From Micromonospora avicenniae (GTDB lineage Bacteria; Actinomycetota; Actinomycetes; Mycobacteriales; Micromonosporaceae): a stretch of DNA of 64,000 nt. Both the position numbers and the translations under genes were made by a program. The notes beneath the pieces were generated by a model. The model searched no databases. It was not told where the DNA came from and saw nothing but the letters and a program-made list of their open reading frames with translations. The DNA lies in assembly GCF_900156065.1 (NCBI RefSeq), contig NZ_FTNF01000022.1:28700-92699 (forward strand). Reading direction: 5' to 3'. Of the stretch, positions 37,052 to 44,894 are shown piece after piece; within the stretch, counting starts at the first letter, position 1; the number at the start of each line of letters is the position of its first letter.

Positions 37052-37525
37052 TTGTCCATCGAGATCGCCAACGAGTCCGGTGTCGAGGTCGACACCGACG
37101 CCGTGCTCGCCGTCGCCCGGCACGCCCTCGACGAGATGGGGGTCAACCCACTCGCCGAGCTCTCCGTGCTGCTGGTCGACGTCGACTACATGACCGAGCT
37201 CAACCACCGCTGGATGGGCGGCGACGGGCCGACCGACGTGCTCGCCTTCCCCATGGACGAGGGCAGCGTCGACCACGGCCCGGGCGAGAGCGCCCCGGCC
37301 GGCGGTGAGCCGGCCCTGCTCGGCGACATCGTGCTCTGCCCCGATGTCGCAGCCAAACAGGCGGCCACCGCGGGTCACTCGACCGCCGACGAGCTGCACC
37401 TGCTGACCGTGCACGGGGTGCTGCACCTGCTCGGGTACGACCACGCGGAACCGGAGGAGGAGCGGGAGATGTTCGCGCTCCAGGCCCGACTGCTGTCCAG
37501 CTGGCGGTCGAGCCGGTCACAGTGA
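37052..37525 (+). CDS. ybeY: Endoribonuclease YbeY (rRNA maturation)
   Basis: 157 residues. The zinc triad HGVLHLLGYDH gives His121, His125 and His131. The start is a rare TTG at 37052, supported by AGGGGAA upstream and the conserved N-terminus MSIEIANESG. It ends in GTGATG, where the next gene begins. Confidence 0.95.
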   Translation: MSIEIANESGVEVDTDAVLAVARHALDEMGVNPLAELSVLLVDVDYMTELNHRWMGGDGPTDVLAFPMDEGSVDHGPGESAPAGGEPALLGDIVLCPDVAAKQAATAGHSTADELHLLTVHGVLHLLGYDHAEPEEEREMFALQARLLSSWRSSRSQ

Positions 37526-38910
37526 TGTCCGCCCAGGCCTCCACAGCCGCCGCCGGCCTGCCGGACGCGCAGCTGCTCGTCTTCGCCGCCGGTCTGGTGG
37601 TGCTCGCCGGGCTGATCGCGATGACCGAGGCGGCGCTCGCCGCGGTATCGCCGGCGCGGGCCGCCGAACTGGCCCGTGACGGCGCCCGCGGCGCGCGTAC
37701 GTTGCAGGCCGTCGCCGGTGACGTGGTCCGGCACCTCAACCTGCTCCTGCTGCTGCGGTTGCTTGCCGAGCTGACCGCCACCACGCTGGTGGCGCTGGTC
37801 GCGGTCGACACCTTCGGCGCGGGCTGGCGGGCGGCGCTCGTCACCGCCGGCGCGATGACCGTGGTCAGCTTCGTGGTGGTCGGGGTAGCCCCGCGGACGC
37901 TCGGCCGGCAGCACGCCTACGTGGTCGGCCGGGCGGTGGCCCCGCTGGTCCGCTGGCTGGGGCGCGCGCTCAATCCGCTCGCCTCGTTGCTGATCCTCAT
38001 CGGCAACGCGGTGACGCCGGGGCGCGGCTTCCGGGAGGGCCCGTTCGCGACCCAGATCGAGCTGCGCGAGCTGGTCGACCTCGCGGAGCAGCGCGGTGTG
38101 GTGGAGCACGGCGAGCGGCAGATGATCCATTCCGTCTTCGCCCTCGGCGACACCATCGCCCGCGAGGTGATGGTGCCCCGTACGGAGATGGTGTGGATAG
38201 AGGAGAGCAAGACGCTCTCGCAGGCGCTCGCGCTCTTCCTCCGCTCGGGCTTCTCCCGGATCCCGGTGATCGGCGAGAGCGTCGACGACGTGCTCGGCGT
38301 GCTCTACCTCAAGGACCTGATCCGTCGGGTGCGCGGCGGAGATCCGGCGGCCGAGCAGCTGCCGGTCTCGGAGCTGATGCGCCCGGCGACCTTCGTGCCG
38401 GAGTCGAAGCCCGTCGACGACCTGCTCTCCGAGATGCAGGCGGCCCGCAACCACCTGGTGATCGTCGTCGACGAGTACGGCGGCACCGGCGGCCTGGTCA
38501 CCATCGAGGACATCCTCGAGGAGATCGTCGGCGAGATCACCGACGAGTACGATGTCGAGCGCCCGCCGGTCGAGCGACTGGAGGACGGGTCGGTGCGGGT
38601 CACCGCCCGGCTCCCCGTGGAGGACCTGGGCGAGCTGTTCGACATCGAGTTGCCCACCGACGAGGTGGAGACGGTCGGCGGACTGCTGGCCCAGTCGCTG
38701 GGTCGGGTGCCGATCCCGGGGGCCCGGGTCGAGGTGGCCGGCCTGCGGCTGGTCGCCGAGGGCACCACCGGCCGGCGCAACCGGATCGACACCGTGCTCG
38801 TCAGCCGGGTCGAACCGACAGACGTGCAGGAGAACCCGGGGCGCGGCGAGCGAGCCGAGTCCCGGGGCAATCAGAACCGAGTCGAGGAGAGGCAACCCGC
38901 CGATGCCTGA
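37525..38910 (+). CDS. Hemolysin-family CBS-domain membrane protein (CorC/HlyC, DUF21)
   Basis: 461 residues: DUF21 membrane domain (four helices, 1-~150), two CBS domains (about 190-330, with EVMVPRTEMVWIEE and FSRIPVIGESVDDVLGVLYLKDL), and a CorC/HlyC C-terminal domain (SVRVTARLPVEDLGELFDIEL). Relatives affect Mg2+ or Co2+ transport; haemolysis is not implied. ATG 37525 sits in TGATG with the ybeY stop. GTG 37522 is an alternative. Confidence 0.93.
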   Translation: MSAQASTAAAGLPDAQLLVFAAGLVVLAGLIAMTEAALAAVSPARAAELARDGARGARTLQAVAGDVVRHLNLLLLLRLLAELTATTLVALVAVDTFGAGWRAALVTAGAMTVVSFVVVGVAPRTLGRQHAYVVGRAVAPLVRWLGRALNPLASLLILIGNAVTPGRGFREGPFATQIELRELVDLAEQRGVVEHGERQMIHSVFALGDTIAREVMVPRTEMVWIEESKTLSQALALFLRSGFSRIPVIGESVDDVLGVLYLKDLIRRVRGGDPAAEQLPVSELMRPATFVPESKPVDDLLSEMQAARNHLVIVVDEYGGTGGLVTIEDILEEIVGEITDEYDVERPPVERLEDGSVRVTARLPVEDLGELFDIELPTDEVETVGGLLAQSLGRVPIPGARVEVAGLRLVAEGTTGRRNRIDTVLVSRVEPTDVQENPGRGERAESRGNQNRVEERQPADA

Positions 38911-39289
38911 GTCGTCCACCGTGCCCGCGGCGCGGCCGACCCCGTCCGCCGTGCCGGAGCTGAGCGCCGAGGACGCCAAGCTGGTCGTCCTGGCCCGGGG
39001 GGCCCGCGGCCGGGTGGGAGCCGTGGAAGGTGCGGCGGTGCGCGACCAGGACGGCCGCACGTACGCGGCCGCCAGCGTGGCGCTGCCCTCGCTGACGCTC
39101 ACCGCGCTCCAACTCGCGGTCGCCTCGGCGGTGGCCGCCGGCGCGACCCGGCTGGAGGCCGCCGTGGTGGTGACCGAAGCCTCGACGCTGGACGGCGCCG
39201 GGCACGCGGCGGTCCGCGACCTGGCCGCGGACGCGCCGATCCACGTGGCCGCGCCGGACGGCACCGTCCTGGGCACGGTGATCCAGTGA
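38903..39289 (+). CDS. Cytidine deaminase-like protein without zinc ligands
   Basis: 128 residues with the deaminase-fold order: LSAEDAKLVVLARGARGR, then AAVRDQDGRTYAAASV and LTLTALQLAVASAVAAGA. The zinc motifs of true cytidine deaminases (HAE and PCxxC) are not there, so catalysis is unlikely. Found at this place before era in many actinobacteria, which argues for a kept but unknown role. GAGGAGAGG precedes ATG 38903; it overlaps the upstream stop and ends in GTGA with era. Confidence 0.82.
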   Translation: MPESSTVPAARPTPSAVPELSAEDAKLVVLARGARGRVGAVEGAAVRDQDGRTYAAASVALPSLTLTALQLAVASAVAAGATRLEAAVVVTEASTLDGAGHAAVRDLAADAPIHVAAPDGTVLGTVIQ

Positions 39290-40182
39290 GGGACCCGGAG
39301 GAGCGCCCCTACCGGGCCGGCTTCGCGTGCTTCGTGGGACGACCGAACGCCGGCAAGTCGACCCTGACCAACGCGATCGTCGGCCAGAAGATCGCGATCA
39401 CCTCGAACAAGCCGCAGACCACCCGGCACGTCATCCGGGCCGTACTGCACCGGCCGGAATCGCAGCTCGTCCTCGTCGACACCCCGGGCCTGCACCGTCC
39501 CCGTACGCTGCTCGGCGAGCGGCTCAACGACCTGGTCCGCCAGACCTGGAGCGAGGTCGACGTCATCGGGCTCTGCATCCCGGCCGACGAGGCGATCGGG
39601 CGGGGTGACCGGTTCATCAGCGGCGAGCTCGCCGAGCTGAAGGCGACCGTGCTGGCCGTGGTCACCAAGACCGACCTCGTGGATCGCAAGCGTCTCGCCG
39701 AACAGTTGCTCGCGGTGAGCGAGCTGGGCGAGTTCGCGGCAGTGGTGCCGGTGAGCGCCGTCTCCGGTCACCAGATCGACACCCTGGTCGACGTGATGAC
39801 CGGGTACCTGCCCGTGTCCCCGCAGCTCTACCCGGACGACATGCTCACCGACGACCCGGAGCAGGTGCTCGTCGCGGAGCTGATCCGGGAGGCGGCGCTG
39901 GAGGGGGTGCGTGACGAGCTGCCGCACTCCATCGCCGTGGTGGTGGAGGAGATGATCCCCGAGGGGCAGCTCGTCCGGATCTTCGCCGACCTGTACGTCG
40001 AGCGGCCCAGCCAGAAGGCGATTGTGATCGGTCACCGGGGCAGCCGGCTCAAGGAGGTCGGCACCAACGCCCGCCGGCAGATTGAAGAGCTGCTGGGCAC
40101 CCGGATCTTCCTGGACCTGCACGTACGGGTGGCAAAGGACTGGCAGCGCGACCCGAAGCAGTTACGCAAGCTCGGCTTCTGA
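39286..40182 (+). CDS. era: GTPase Era
   Basis: Ribosome assembly GTPase, 298 residues. G1 GRPNAGKS at 18-25, G3 DTPGL, G4 TKTD, and the C-terminal KH domain (GHRGSRLKEVGTNARRQIEEL). GTG start overlaps the preceding stop. Strong terminator 35 bp downstream. Confidence 0.97.
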   Translation: MRDPEERPYRAGFACFVGRPNAGKSTLTNAIVGQKIAITSNKPQTTRHVIRAVLHRPESQLVLVDTPGLHRPRTLLGERLNDLVRQTWSEVDVIGLCIPADEAIGRGDRFISGELAELKATVLAVVTKTDLVDRKRLAEQLLAVSELGEFAAVVPVSAVSGHQIDTLVDVMTGYLPVSPQLYPDDMLTDDPEQVLVAELIREAALEGVRDELPHSIAVVVEEMIPEGQLVRIFADLYVERPSQKAIVIGHRGSRLKEVGTNARRQIEELLGTRIFLDLHVRVAKDWQRDPKQLRKLGF

Positions 40183-40216
40183 GGCGTTTCGCCCAGCCCC
40201 CGTACTCAACGTCAAC

Positions 40217-40249
40217 GATCAGCCGGACGGCGCAGCCGTCCGGCTGATC
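40217..40249 (+). terminator. Strong terminator of era
   Basis: 15-bp perfect arms GATCAGCCGGACGGC (40217-40231) and complement (40235-40249), 3-nt loop. Confidence 0.8.
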
Positions 40250-40417
40250 AGCATCGGTCGAAAGTCGATCAGATATCGGCTGGACGGCGCGATACGTTGA
40301 TCCGACTCGGTCGGGCGTATGGGAAGTTTCACCTCTGAGTGGGGCGTGCGGCAGTTTGCCGGCGACGCGGCGGAGGGTAGGAGGCATCCGTCGCGCCCCC
40401 GAGACAGATGCAGGCTG

Positions 40418-41521
40418 ATGCGAAACAGATACCTTGACCTGCTCCGCTTCCTCGCCATCGTTCGAGTCGTCGTCTACCACGTCACCGGCCTCGCCTCGCT
40501 GACGCTGGTCTTCCCGGCGATGTCGGTGATGTTCGCGCTGGCCGGCTCGCTGATGGCCGCCTCGCTGGACCGGTCCGGCCCAGCGGCGGTGCTGCGCCGC
40601 CTGCGCCGCCTGCTGCCGTCGCTCTGGGTGCTGGCCGCCGTCTTCGTGCCGGCGATGCTGCTCACCGGGCTGCCACTGACACCACGTGTGCTGCTCTGGC
40701 TCTTTCCGGTCTCGGACCCGCCCGCCAACAGTTGGGGGGCGTTGGCGCTGAGCCCGATCTGGTATCTGCGCGACTACCTGTGGTTCGTCTTCGCCTCGCC
40801 GATCGCGCTCTGGCTGTTCCGTCGGGCCCCGCTGCCGACCCTGCTGACCCCGTACGTGCTGCTCGTGGTGATCGAGTCGGGGATCTGGCCCGACGCGCCC
40901 GGCCCGTTCCGGGAGTTCGGCCTCTACTTCGGCGCCTGGATGCTGGGGTTCGCGCACCACGCGGGCATGCTGCGCCGGCTCGCCAACCGGGTGCTCGTCC
41001 CGGCGGTGCTGTTGCTCGCCGCGGCCGGTGGCGCGTGGATCCTCACGCATCCCGGGCCGCGTGGCTTCGACCTCAACGACAACCACCTCGGCAACGCCCT
41101 CTGGTCGCTGGCGTTCATCCTGGTCGTGCTCGGCCGAGGGCCGTCCGGCGCGGCGTGGGTCGACCGCAACGCGGTGTTCGGGCGGGTGGTGACCGTACTG
41201 AACCGGCGGGCGCTGACGATCTACCTCTGGCACATGCCGTTCGTGGTCGGGCTCACCCCGCTGTTCGACGGGGTGGGCTGGTCGCACGAGGATCCGCGCG
41301 GGCTGGCGATCCGGGTGGTGCTGGTCTTCGCCCTGGTCGGCGTGGTGACGCTCGCCGTGGGATGGGTGGAGGACATCGCGGCGCGGCGGCGGCCGGAACT
41401 GCTCCCGGGCGGCCGCCGGACCGCGACCCGTACCGGGCCGCCGTCGTCCTCGACCGGCAACCGGGTACCCGCGCAGCGCGGCGCCCCGGAGTCGGCCACG
41501 GCGGAGGTCACCGCTGGCTGA
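40418..41521 (+). CDS. Acyltransferase 3 family membrane protein
   Basis: 367 residues, about ten membrane helices. Begins MRNRYLDLLRFLAIVRVVVYHV, the family's RxxDxLRxxA..xVxxxH pattern with the putative catalytic His in VYHV. Such proteins O-acylate sugars or cell-surface polymers. ATG 40418 is used because the family motif starts at once; no good ribosome site. Its last 14 bp overlap the convergent DUF4097 gene. Confidence 0.85.
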   Translation: MRNRYLDLLRFLAIVRVVVYHVTGLASLTLVFPAMSVMFALAGSLMAASLDRSGPAAVLRRLRRLLPSLWVLAAVFVPAMLLTGLPLTPRVLLWLFPVSDPPANSWGALALSPIWYLRDYLWFVFASPIALWLFRRAPLPTLLTPYVLLVVIESGIWPDAPGPFREFGLYFGAWMLGFAHHAGMLRRLANRVLVPAVLLLAAAGGAWILTHPGPRGFDLNDNHLGNALWSLAFILVVLGRGPSGAAWVDRNAVFGRVVTVLNRRALTIYLWHMPFVVGLTPLFDGVGWSHEDPRGLAIRVVLVFALVGVVTLAVGWVEDIAARRRPELLPGGRRTATRTGPPSSSTGNRVPAQRGAPESATAEVTAG

Positions 41522-42323
41522 GGTTGAGGTCGCCGCTGCGGGTGCTCACGTCGAGTACCAGCTTGGCGGTCGGGTCGTCGGTGACCGTGACATGCTCGTC
41601 GCCGGAACTGGCGTCGGCCCGGACCTGGTACGGGCCGGGAGGCACGACGAGATTGACCTCGCCGCTGCTCGCGTGCGCCCGGACCGAGGCGGCCTTCTCC
41701 AGCTCGAGGGTGACGTTTCCGGACCTGGCCTCGGCGTCCACCTCGCCCTGCAGCCGGCGGGCCGAGATGTCGCCGGAGGAGGCGCGCAGGGTGAGCGGAC
41801 CGCTGGCCTCGGACACCTCGATGTCGCCGGAGCTGGCCTCCAGCCGTACCGGGCCGGTGGTGCCGGTGAGGTGGACGTCTCCCGAGCGGACCTGCAACTC
41901 CACCGCGCCGACCCGGGTCAGTTCGACGTCGCCGGAGCTGCTCTCGCCCCGAACGGCGACACCCTCGGGGGCGGTCACCTCGTACGACACGCTGCACCGG
42001 GACCCGCAGTCGGTGTCCAGCACCAGTTCGCTGCCCTTGATCTCGTACTTCGCCTTCGGCTCGGCACCCTGATAGCGCACCACCCGCTTGATCCGTACCT
42101 CGGACGCCGTGCCGGTGGCCCGTACGACCACGTCCCCCGAGCCGGGAAGCACCCGGATCGTGGTGATCCGGGCCGTCTCCGTGTTGTCGAAGTCCAGCCG
42201 CCGGTACGACAGGTTGTCGCACCCGGTGAGAAGGATCAGGGTTGCGGCGGCACCGAGCGCGACGGGGGCGACGGTACGGCGGCGGCCGGCGCGAGCGGAG
42301 CCGCCGGAAGGCTGAGCGGTCAT
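41508..42323 (-). CDS. DUF4097 beta-strand repeat lipoprotein
   Basis: 271 residues. Lipoprotein signal with LTGC (Cys35), then a right-handed beta-solenoid-like region of repeated S-S-G-D-x-x units (GESSSGDVEL, LEASSGDIEV, LRASSGDISA, AHASSGEVNL), about ten rungs. Likely an anchored surface protein of unknown role. ATG 42323 has TAGCGT 7 nt upstream (complement of 42331-42336), leaderless type. Confidence 0.88.
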   Translation of the reverse strand: MTAQPSGGSARAGRRRTVAPVALGAAATLILLTGCDNLSYRRLDFDNTETARITTIRVLPGSGDVVVRATGTASEVRIKRVVRYQGAEPKAKYEIKGSELVLDTDCGSRCSVSYEVTAPEGVAVRGESSSGDVELTRVGAVELQVRSGDVHLTGTTGPVRLEASSGDIEVSEASGPLTLRASSGDISARRLQGEVDAEARSGNVTLELEKAASVRAHASSGEVNLVVPPGPYQVRADASSGDEHVTVTDDPTAKLVLDVSTRSGDLNLSQR

Positions 42324-42425
42324 GGCGAGCACGCTACGGGCGGTACCGCCCGAGGCGCATCGGGGATCCGTCGCCGCGGCACCCCGAAGGAACCCTGATA
42401 TCGCACCCCGAGGGAGAATGGCCGG

Positions 42426-43226
42426 ATGGCCGGGTACCGCCGACAGCTCTACCGCGACGACGCGGTGGTGCTGCGCGTGCAGAAGCTCGGCGAGTCCGAT
42501 CGGATCATCACGCTGCTCACCCGACGGCACGGTCGAATCCGCGCGGTGGCCCGGGGCGTGCGGCGCACCACCAGCAAGTTCGGTGCCCGGCTGGAGCCGT
42601 TCGGGCACGTGGACCTCCAGCTCGCCGGGGACCCGAAGGGCAACCAGGGCAGCTCGCTGCACACGGTGAGCCAGGTCGAGGGGATCGACCTCTACGGCAA
42701 GCGGTTCCTCGGCGACTACCCGCGCTACACCGCGGCCAGCGCGATCGCCGAGACGGCCGAGCGGCTCACCCCGGTCGAGCGGGAGCCCTCGCTGCGGCTG
42801 TTCCAGCTCACCCTCGGCGCCCTGCGCGCGCTCGCCGAGGGCAGCCACGCCACCACCCTCGTGCTCGACGCGTACCTGCTGCGGGGGATGGCGCTGGCCG
42901 GCTGGGCGCCGGCGCTCGTCGCGTGCGCCGTCTGCGGCACGCCCGGGCGGCATCGGGCCTTCTCCGTACCGGCCGGTGGCATCGTGTGCCCGGACTGCCG
43001 GCCGCCCGGCGCGGCCCATCCGGCGCCCGCCACCATCGATCTGATGTTCGCGTTGAGTAGTGGCGACTGGCGGATCGCCGACGCCACCGAGGCCGGTGTA
43101 CGCCGGGAGTGCAGTGGCCTGGTCGCGGCGCACCTGCAGTGGCACCTGGAACGCGCGCTACGCTCGCTTCCGCTGGTAGACCGGGGTGCTCCGGCACCTG
43201 GCGCCGATAGCGTGAACAGGGAGTAG
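42426..43226 (+). CDS. recO: DNA repair protein RecO
   Basis: Loads RecA with RecR during gap repair. 266 residues: OB-fold N-terminus (MAGYRRQLYRDDAVVLRVQKLGESDRI with RAVARGVRR), helical core, and zinc-finger Cys pairs CAVC and CPDC. ATG 42426 follows GAGGGAGAA. uppS follows after 3 bp. Confidence 0.95.
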   Translation: MAGYRRQLYRDDAVVLRVQKLGESDRIITLLTRRHGRIRAVARGVRRTTSKFGARLEPFGHVDLQLAGDPKGNQGSSLHTVSQVEGIDLYGKRFLGDYPRYTAASAIAETAERLTPVEREPSLRLFQLTLGALRALAEGSHATTLVLDAYLLRGMALAGWAPALVACAVCGTPGRHRAFSVPAGGIVCPDCRPPGAAHPAPATIDLMFALSSGDWRIADATEAGVRRECSGLVAAHLQWHLERALRSLPLVDRGAPAPGADSVNRE

Positions 43227-43229
43227 CAG

Positions 43230-44048
43230 GTGATTCGATCTTTGAGGGCCGGTCGGCGCGAGCCGGTGCCACCCACACCGCACCCGTCCGGTGCTCGTCC
43301 GCCCGCGCTGCCGGCGGACGCGGTGCCGCGGCACGTCGCGGTGGTGATGGACGGCAACGGTCGGTGGGCCAAGGAGCGTGGGCTGCCGCGCACCAAGGGC
43401 CACGAGGCGGGGGAATTCTCCCTCTTCGACACGATCGAGGGTGCCATCGAGATGGGCATCCCCTACCTGTCGGCGTACGCCTTCTCCACGGAGAACTGGC
43501 GGCGATCGCCGGAAGAGGTCCGTTTCCTGATGGGCTTCAACCGCGACGTGATCCGCCGCCGGCGTGACCAACTGGTCGACCTCGGCGTACGGGTGGTCTG
43601 GTCGGGCCGGGCGGGGCGGCTCTGGAAGAGCGTCATCTCCGAACTGCAGACCGCCGAGGAGATGTCCCGCGGCAACTCGACGCTCACCCTCCAGTTCTGC
43701 GTGAACTACGGCGGGCAGGCGGAGATCGCCGACGCGGCGGCGGCGATCGCCCGCGAGGTGGCGGCCGGCCGGCTCGACCCGTCCAAGGTCAACGAGAAGA
43801 CCGTGGCGAAGTACCTCTACCACCCGGAGGTCCCCGAGGTGGACCTCTTCCTCCGCCCGTCCGGGGAGCAGCGGACCTCGAACTTCATGCTCTGGCAGAG
43901 CGCGTACGCCGAACTGATCTACCTCGACACGCTCTGGCCGGACTTCGACCGTCGGCACCTCTGGTACGCCTGCGAGCTCTACGCGCAGCGTGACCGGCGC
44001 TTCGGCGGTGCGCTGCCCAACCCGGTCGCCCCGCCCACGCAGGGCTGA
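43230..44048 (+). CDS. uppS: Isoprenyl (polyprenyl) diphosphate synthase
   Basis: cis-prenyltransferase that makes the lipid carrier for cell wall synthesis. 272 residues; signature VVMDGNGRWAK with catalytic Asp41, and the C-terminal motif RPSGEQRTSNFMLWQSAYAE. The first ~30 residues are an actinobacterial extension. Whether the product is C50 or C55 is not decidable. recO-uppS is a conserved pair. Confidence 0.95.
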   Translation: MIRSLRAGRREPVPPTPHPSGARPPALPADAVPRHVAVVMDGNGRWAKERGLPRTKGHEAGEFSLFDTIEGAIEMGIPYLSAYAFSTENWRRSPEEVRFLMGFNRDVIRRRRDQLVDLGVRVVWSGRAGRLWKSVISELQTAEEMSRGNSTLTLQFCVNYGGQAEIADAAAAIAREVAAGRLDPSKVNEKTVAKYLYHPEVPEVDLFLRPSGEQRTSNFMLWQSAYAELIYLDTLWPDFDRRHLWYACELYAQRDRRFGGALPNPVAPPTQG

Positions 44049-44078
44049 GCCTCACGGTCCCGGGCGGGCCACCGGGAG

Positions 44079-44104
44079 GCTTACTTCGCCGTCACGCTGG
44101 GTAT
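44079..44104 (+). promoter_or_regulatory. Candidate stress sigma-factor promoter
   Basis: GCTT (44079-44082), 16 nt, GGGTAT (44099-44104): fits the GNNT-N14-16-GGGTAY pattern of Streptomyces SigB-type promoters, 38 bp before the small gene at 44142. Confidence 0.4.
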
Positions 44105-44141
44105 CTGTCTCCTCAGGAGCCACTGAGAGAGGTGAACCCAC

Positions 44142-44327
44142 ATGATCCAGAAGCGCATCGCCCAGTGGGCGCTGATGGCGATCGCCGTTCCGGTGGCGGC
44201 AGCCGGCGCGCGTCAGCTCAGCCGCAAGATGGAGGCCCGTCGTGGCCCTTCGAGAGTCAGCCGGCTGCTCGCCAAGGGCGCGGACAAGCTACGCCCGCAG
44301 AAGTCCAAGCGCCGTCGCTTCTGGTGA
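44142..44327 (+). CDS. Small basic membrane-associated protein
   Basis: 61 residues. One hydrophobic helix at about 7-23 (AQWALMAIAVPVAAAGA) followed by a very basic tail (SRKMEARRGPSRVSRLLAK...). GAGAGGTGAA precedes ATG 44142. A SigB-like promoter lies upstream. No family recognised. Confidence 0.75.
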   Translation: MIQKRIAQWALMAIAVPVAAAGARQLSRKMEARRGPSRVSRLLAKGADKLRPQKSKRRRFW

Positions 44328-44391
44328 TCTCCGCCTAGGATCGGAGGCGCGGGGCGTGTCGCGGGGGTACGCCCCCGACGCGGGGGTGGTC

Positions 44392-44622
44392 ATGCGGGAT
44401 CTCCGGTACGAGATGACGGCCGCGCTGGCTGTCGCGGACCTGGTCGACGCCGCGCAGCGGGAACGGGTCGCGGACATCTGCGCCGACGTCGCCGAGCGCT
44501 ACTGCGCCGAACTCGGTCACACCCCGGCCATCCGCTCCGGTGAGATCGGCGAGCTGGCCCAGGGGGAGCCGGCCGCGGGTTGGGCGCCGACGCCGGCGGA
44601 GGAGACGCAGCGCGCCTGGTGA
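44392..44622 (+). CDS. Small hypothetical protein
   Basis: 76 residues from ATG 44392 (MRDLRYEMTAALAVADLVDA...), soluble, helical, Ala/Glu-rich. GTG 44356 is a possible earlier start. No Shine-Dalgarno or family recognised. It is called on composition and length only. Confidence 0.45.
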   Translation: MRDLRYEMTAALAVADLVDAAQRERVADICADVAERYCAELGHTPAIRSGEIGELAQGEPAAGWAPTPAEETQRAW

Positions 44623-44718
44623 GGCCGGGCCCCGTCGGTCTGCCGTCCGGTGCGAGCCCGCCGGTTCGGGCGCCTTCCGTTCCGGGCGTGGCCGCCGGAG
44701 GCAAGTCTCTCCCCGAGC

Positions 44719-44758
44719 CTGATACCTGAGAGGCATAAATATGCCTCTCAGGTATCAG
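44719..44758. repeat. Long palindrome, copy 1
   Basis: Arms CTGATACCTGAGAGGCATA (44719-44737) and its complement (44740-44758) around AA. Perfect 19-bp stem with an AT-rich centre in a GC-rich gap (44623-44894). Closely related to the palindrome at 55283-55328. GAGGAG and a 12-codon ORF (MARRWWCAPGRP) follow at once. Confidence 0.9.
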
Positions 44759-44894
44759 AGGAGTAGCTGAGATGGCTCGACGGTGGTGGTGCGCGCCGGG
44801 CCGGCCCTAGCGCGGGGCGAGTGCTACTTGTTCGAAGAGTTCCCTCTCCTCGCCGAGCGTCGCGGGAATCGCGGCCAGACGGGGCTGGGCGCGT

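Noticed and set aside
37375..40122. 915-residue minus-strand ORF over ybeY-hlyC-era
   Set aside because: Long only because high GC removes stops; the plus strand carries clear conserved genes.
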